Source: Acidaminococcaceae bacterium (GTDB taxonomy: Bacteria > Bacillota > Negativicutes > Acidaminococcales > Acidaminococcaceae). From it: a DNA stretch of 7,974 nucleotides. Below the pieces are notes generated by a model, which saw nothing but the letters and a program-made list of their open reading frames with translations, made no database searches and had not been told where the DNA came from. Position 1 is the first letter of the stretch; each line of letters begins with the position of its first letter. This document shows positions 5,996 through 7,974 of this stretch, in pieces. A program made the translations under genes and the position numbers. The stretch spans positions 1 to 7,974 of the forward strand of contig DOSQ01000154.1 in NCBI GenBank assembly GCA_003512125.1, read 5' to 3'.

Positions 5996-7072
5996 TTAGT
6001 TTGAACGGATTGCCCAACGCAGTTTTGTGGATTTTGCTCGTGGGTTGGAAAAGCATTCCTCGGCCGACGGTCGGATTACATCTCTGGCCGCAGCAGTAAA
6101 GGTACCGTTTCTGACATATGCTTTAAAGGCCTTTTTAACCAGGCGGTCTTCTCCGGAGTGAAAGGTCAGTATTGCTACGCGTCCGCCGGGAGCCAGTGCA
6201 TCGGGAAGTTTTTCCAAAAATGTATATAGAGCCTCCATTTCACCGTTTACGTCGATGCGCAGTGCCTGAAAGACGCGGGCACTGCTTTTTTTAACAGCTT
6301 CTTTTCGATCATTCTTTGGAAGAAAGGACAGAGCTTTTTCGATCTCTTGAAAAAGTTGTTTTGTTGTATCAACGGGAATTCCTTTTTTTAGATCAGCAGC
6401 GGTATTTTCTGCAATTTCCCGTGCATACGGCTCGTCGGCGTTTTCGATGAGCAGGCCTTCAAGTTCATCTGCAGAAAGTTTCCTGAGCAGTTTTGACGCA
6501 GGGATGCCCTGTTGCGGATTCATGCGAAGATCTAGGGGCCCGTCTGTTTTATAGGAGAATCCCCGGGCGGGATTATCCAATTGCATGGAAGAAATACCTA
6601 AATCAGCCAATATAAAATTAAAAGGACCTGTTTCATTAACGATTTTGTCAATTTCGGAAAAATTCAAATGATGAATGGTAAGAATTTCTTCGCCGTACCC
6701 TGCCTCAAGCAGACGCTTTTTGGCTTTCTCGGATTCGATGGGATCTACGTCTGTTGCGTGTAAGTGTCCTGTTCCCTTTAATTGTTTTAACATGGCTTGT
6801 GTATGCCCGCCATATCCTAGCGTTGCGTCAAATCCTGTCTGGCCCGGCTGGATTTGTAGAAAATCCAGAATTTCCTGGACCATGATGGGTATATGGGTGC
6901 CTGCCGGTGTATTGCCTTTGGCGATAATATGTTTCGTAATATCCTGATACTTTCTGGGATTCAGTTCCTTGTATTTTTCATTAAAACTTTTTGGATAGCG
7001 TCCTGTATAGTGTTTCCGGCGGACATGTTTTTCGGCGTGGTTGTTTCCCTTTTGTTCGGTTGTTGTTTCCAT
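5996..7072 (-). CDS. rsmH: Long-form RsmH-family rRNA methyltransferase
   Basis: This 358-residue S-adenosylmethionine-dependent methyltransferase belongs to the RsmH/MraW family. Canonical members N4-methylate C1402 of 16S rRNA in the decoding centre. Seen are the SAM-binding motif DATLGYGGH (82-90), DVDP (108-111), the family block ADLGISSMQLDNPARGFS (156-173) with GPLDLRMNP (178-186), ARVFQALRIDVNGE (265-278), LTFHSGEDR (302-310) and the C-terminal NPRAKSTKLR (343-352). Canonical RsmH is about 310 residues and begins close to the HxPVM motif. Here that motif (HIPIM, 60-64) is preceded by about 59 extra, very basic residues including GRYPKSFNEKYKE (24-36). FHSGEDR replaces the usual FHSLEDR. 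The gene is not beside mraZ or ftsL, so it is probably a paralogue. The ATG at 7072 has AAGGA at good spacing. It may act on 16S rRNA or another RNA; specificity is unproven. Confidence 0.85.
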   Translation of the reverse strand: METTTEQKGNNHAEKHVRRKHYTGRYPKSFNEKYKELNPRKYQDITKHIIAKGNTPAGTHIPIMVQEILDFLQIQPGQTGFDATLGYGGHTQAMLKQLKGTGHLHATDVDPIESEKAKKRLLEAGYGEEILTIHHLNFSEIDKIVNETGPFNFILADLGISSMQLDNPARGFSYKTDGPLDLRMNPQQGIPASKLLRKLSADELEGLLIENADEPYAREIAENTAADLKKGIPVDTTKQLFQEIEKALSFLPKNDRKEAVKKSSARVFQALRIDVNGEMEALYTFLEKLPDALAPGGRVAILTFHSGEDRLVKKAFKAYVRNGTFTAAARDVIRPSAEECFSNPRAKSTKLRWAIRSN

Positions 7073-7191
7073 AAGTGTCCTTCCTTCGATTTATCGTAAT
7101 AATATGTAGTTGATTTGCAAAATTTGACTGATGTTAATAAAAAACATAGAGAGGTTGCTTTTATTAATTTCTGTTTGTCGCTGATAGTTTA

Positions 7192-7220
7192 ATTATAAAT
7201 AAAATCATGTGTTTTGAAAA
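7192..7220 (-). promoter_or_regulatory. Possible rsmH promoter
   Basis: On the minus strand, TTTTCA (7220-7215, four of six -35 bases) is followed after 17 bases by a perfect TATAAT (7197-7192). The predicted start near 7185 gives a leader of about 110 bases. The parS palindrome lies only seven bases upstream of the -35, so ParB bound there could affect this promoter. Confidence 0.45.
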
Positions 7221-7226
7221 GACGAA

Positions 7227-7256
7227 TATCAAATGTTTCACGTGAAACATTTGATA
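7227..7256. promoter_or_regulatory. parS: parS centromere-like site, copy 2, in an extended palindrome
   Basis: TGTTTCACGTGAAACA at 7234-7249 is identical to the copy at 9-24. Here the symmetry continues outward to 30 bp (7227-7256), with arms TATCAAA and TTTGATA around the 16-mer. The site sits between divergent genes, immediately beside promoter elements for both. It is a predicted ParB/Spo0J loading site; the longer symmetry is unusual compared with copy 1. Confidence 0.9.
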
Positions 7257-7307
7257 ACAATTCAGAAAGGATTCTCAAAATATTCTCAGCAGAAGACAGA
7301 AGGGTGC

Positions 7308-7336
7308 TTGTTAGTGTGGAAAGAATATAATATAAT
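7308..7336 (+). promoter_or_regulatory. Promoter of the YbjN-like gene
   Basis: TTGTTA (7308-7313) is followed after exactly 17 bases by a perfect TATAAT (7331-7336). Because the -10 lies in a tandem repeat, further TATAAT copies occur at 7326-7331 and 7336-7341, at spacings of 12 and 22. The start would be near 7343, giving a leader of about 80 bases. Confidence 0.65.
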
Positions 7337-7345
7337 ATAATATAA
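7324..7345 (+). repeat. Pentanucleotide tandem repeat (AATAT, 4.4 copies)
   Basis: Four complete AATAT units (7324-7343) plus AA form a simple repeat inside the promoter of the downstream gene. Each unit junction creates a -10 hexamer. Slippage would change the number of -10 boxes and the leader length. Confidence 0.8.
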
Positions 7346-7421
7346 ACTGACATTATCTATTGAAGTAACTGGCACTGGTGTACCGGACGCCGGCTTCGAT
7401 TATTCAGGAGGATGAGGACGG

Positions 7422-7847
7422 ATGATTACAATTGAAGATGTACGCATCTGGCTGGAAGGAAAGAAAGTTCACTATGAGGTTATGGTAGATTCTGCTACGG
7501 GTAACGATGTGTATATTATCAAACATCATTCCGAGGCGGCGGGTATAGACTATCTGGGTGTTATTGCTGTGCCTCCGGGACGGTTCATGATGGTCAAGGT
7601 CGTGGGGTGTGATTTAAGCAAATATCATCCCCGTAAATGTCTGGCGGTACTGCAGCAGTTTAATGGTCTGATGAACCGGCGCCATACACCGGACAGCTAT
7701 AATTATAATGTTGAAGGTAAAAATCTAATTATTGTCTTCTGGCCTGAGAATACAAATACTGACAGTATTCAGCATTATCTTGATTTCGGTTTTAACCGTC
7801 TGGACTTTATGTACCGGAATCTGGAGAAGTTGGAGATTGCGGATTAA
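7422..7847 (+). CDS. Small YbjN-like protein of unknown function
   Basis: This is a 141-residue soluble protein with no signal peptide or membrane segment. Its layout recalls the YbjN/type III chaperone-like fold. An N-terminal helix (ITIEDVRIWLEGKKV, 2-16) is followed by several beta strands (about 17-62), a helix with the alternating pattern KCLAVLQQFNGLMNRR (72-87), two strands (YNYNVEGKNLIIVFWP, 93-108) and a long C-terminal helix (about 113-138). I cannot assign a precise family with certainty, and no catalytic motif is visible. YbjN proteins have been linked to stress and motility phenotypes, but the role here is unknown. The ATG at 7422 is preceded by AGGAGG (7406-7411) with ten bases of spacing and by a closer GAGG (7414-7417). 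The gene appears monocistronic, divergent from rsmH, under a promoter with an AATAT repeat. Confidence 0.75.
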   Translation: MITIEDVRIWLEGKKVHYEVMVDSATGNDVYIIKHHSEAAGIDYLGVIAVPPGRFMMVKVVGCDLSKYHPRKCLAVLQQFNGLMNRRHTPDSYNYNVEGKNLIIVFWPENTNTDSIQHYLDFGFNRLDFMYRNLEKLEIAD

Positions 7848-7862
7848 GGATTTTCTGATTCA

Positions 7863-7895
7863 TTGTCGTTATGCATGTGGATGCCAATCCGGAAT
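7863..7895 (+). other. Hairpin region after the YbjN-like gene
   Basis: TTGTC near 7864 can pair with GACAA near 7890, and an inner GCAT/ATGC hairpin lies between them. No T tract follows directly (an A run does), so it is not a good plus-strand terminator. The next T-rich stretch is at about 7925-7940, just before the edge promoter. Confidence 0.3.
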
Positions 7896-7941
7896 GACAA
7901 GAAAAAATGGAAGTTATACTTGTGTTTTATTTATTTTTTTC

Positions 7942-7970
7942 TTGACATTCCCAGGTCTTTGTTCTATAAT
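7942..7970 (+). promoter_or_regulatory. Perfect consensus promoter reading off the right edge
   Basis: TTGACA (7942-7947), exactly 17 bases, then TATAAT (7965-7970): twelve of twelve consensus positions at ideal spacing. A very T-rich stretch (7925-7941) upstream could act as an UP element. Its transcript would begin a few bases beyond the window. Such ideal promoters are typical of rRNA or tRNA operons and a few very highly expressed genes, but the target is not visible. Confidence 0.85.
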
Positions 7971-7974
7971 ATTC

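Noticed and set aside
7265..7290. Short direct repeat ATTCTCA occurring twice, 12 bases apart
   Set aside because: It is too short and isolated to call a binding site; nothing else supports it.
1..7974. CRISPR arrays, insertion sequences, toxin-antitoxin or defence genes
   Set aside because: No spaced direct repeats, transposase motifs, terminal inverted repeats or defence domains were seen. The window looks like ordinary chromosomal backbone.

Overview
The window looks like chromosomal DNA of a low-to-moderate GC Bacillota bacterium, possibly of the Negativicutes or Clostridia type. The reasons are strong Shine-Dalgarno sequences, sigma-A-like promoters, a classical Sec lipoprotein signal, intrinsic terminators, and a long-form RsmH-like methyltransferase of the kind I associate with Clostridia-like lineages. 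Two perfect copies of the 16-bp palindrome TGTTTCACGTGAAACA (9-24 and 7234-7249) match the bacterial parS centromere site bound by ParB. This suggests that the window lies in the origin-proximal part of the chromosome.

Layout. (1) 1-550: a parS site, then a long non-coding leader. It holds a folded domain (about 166-288) whose 5' half resembles the pyrimidine-binding half of a TPP-class aptamer, followed by mutually exclusive antiterminator and terminator helices (328-400). (2) 551-4050, plus strand: a three-gene phnD-phnC-phnE type ABC importer. It has a lipoprotein binding protein, an ATPase, and a single long permease made of two fused PhnE units. A 22-codon open reading frame with 4-base overlaps at both ends sits between the ATPase and the permease. 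(3) 4056-4088: a strong bidirectional terminator between convergent genes. (4) 4101-5777, minus strand: ilvD (dihydroxy-acid dehydratase) with its own near-consensus promoter and a perfect inverted repeat in its leader. (5) 5996-7072, minus strand: a long RsmH-family 16S rRNA methyltransferase outside any division/cell-wall cluster. (6) 7073-7421: an intergenic region with divergent promoters, the second parS inside a 30-bp perfect palindrome, and an AATAT tandem repeat carrying overlapping -10 boxes. (7) 7422-7847, plus strand: a small YbjN-like protein. (8) 7942-7970: a perfect TTGACA-17-TATAAT promoter that fires out of the right edge.

How it fits together. The importer appears to be expressed under transcriptional attenuation by a leader RNA. 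The ligand is uncertain. The protein family suggests phosphonate, phosphite or a related anion, whereas the leader hints at a thiamin-pathway metabolite. ilvD serves branched-chain amino acid synthesis and the RsmH-like protein is probably an rRNA-modifying enzyme. Neither shows an operonic link to the importer. The most noteworthy items are the leader RNA, the paired parS sites, the mini-ORF with a duplicated start, the fused permease and the out-of-place RsmH.
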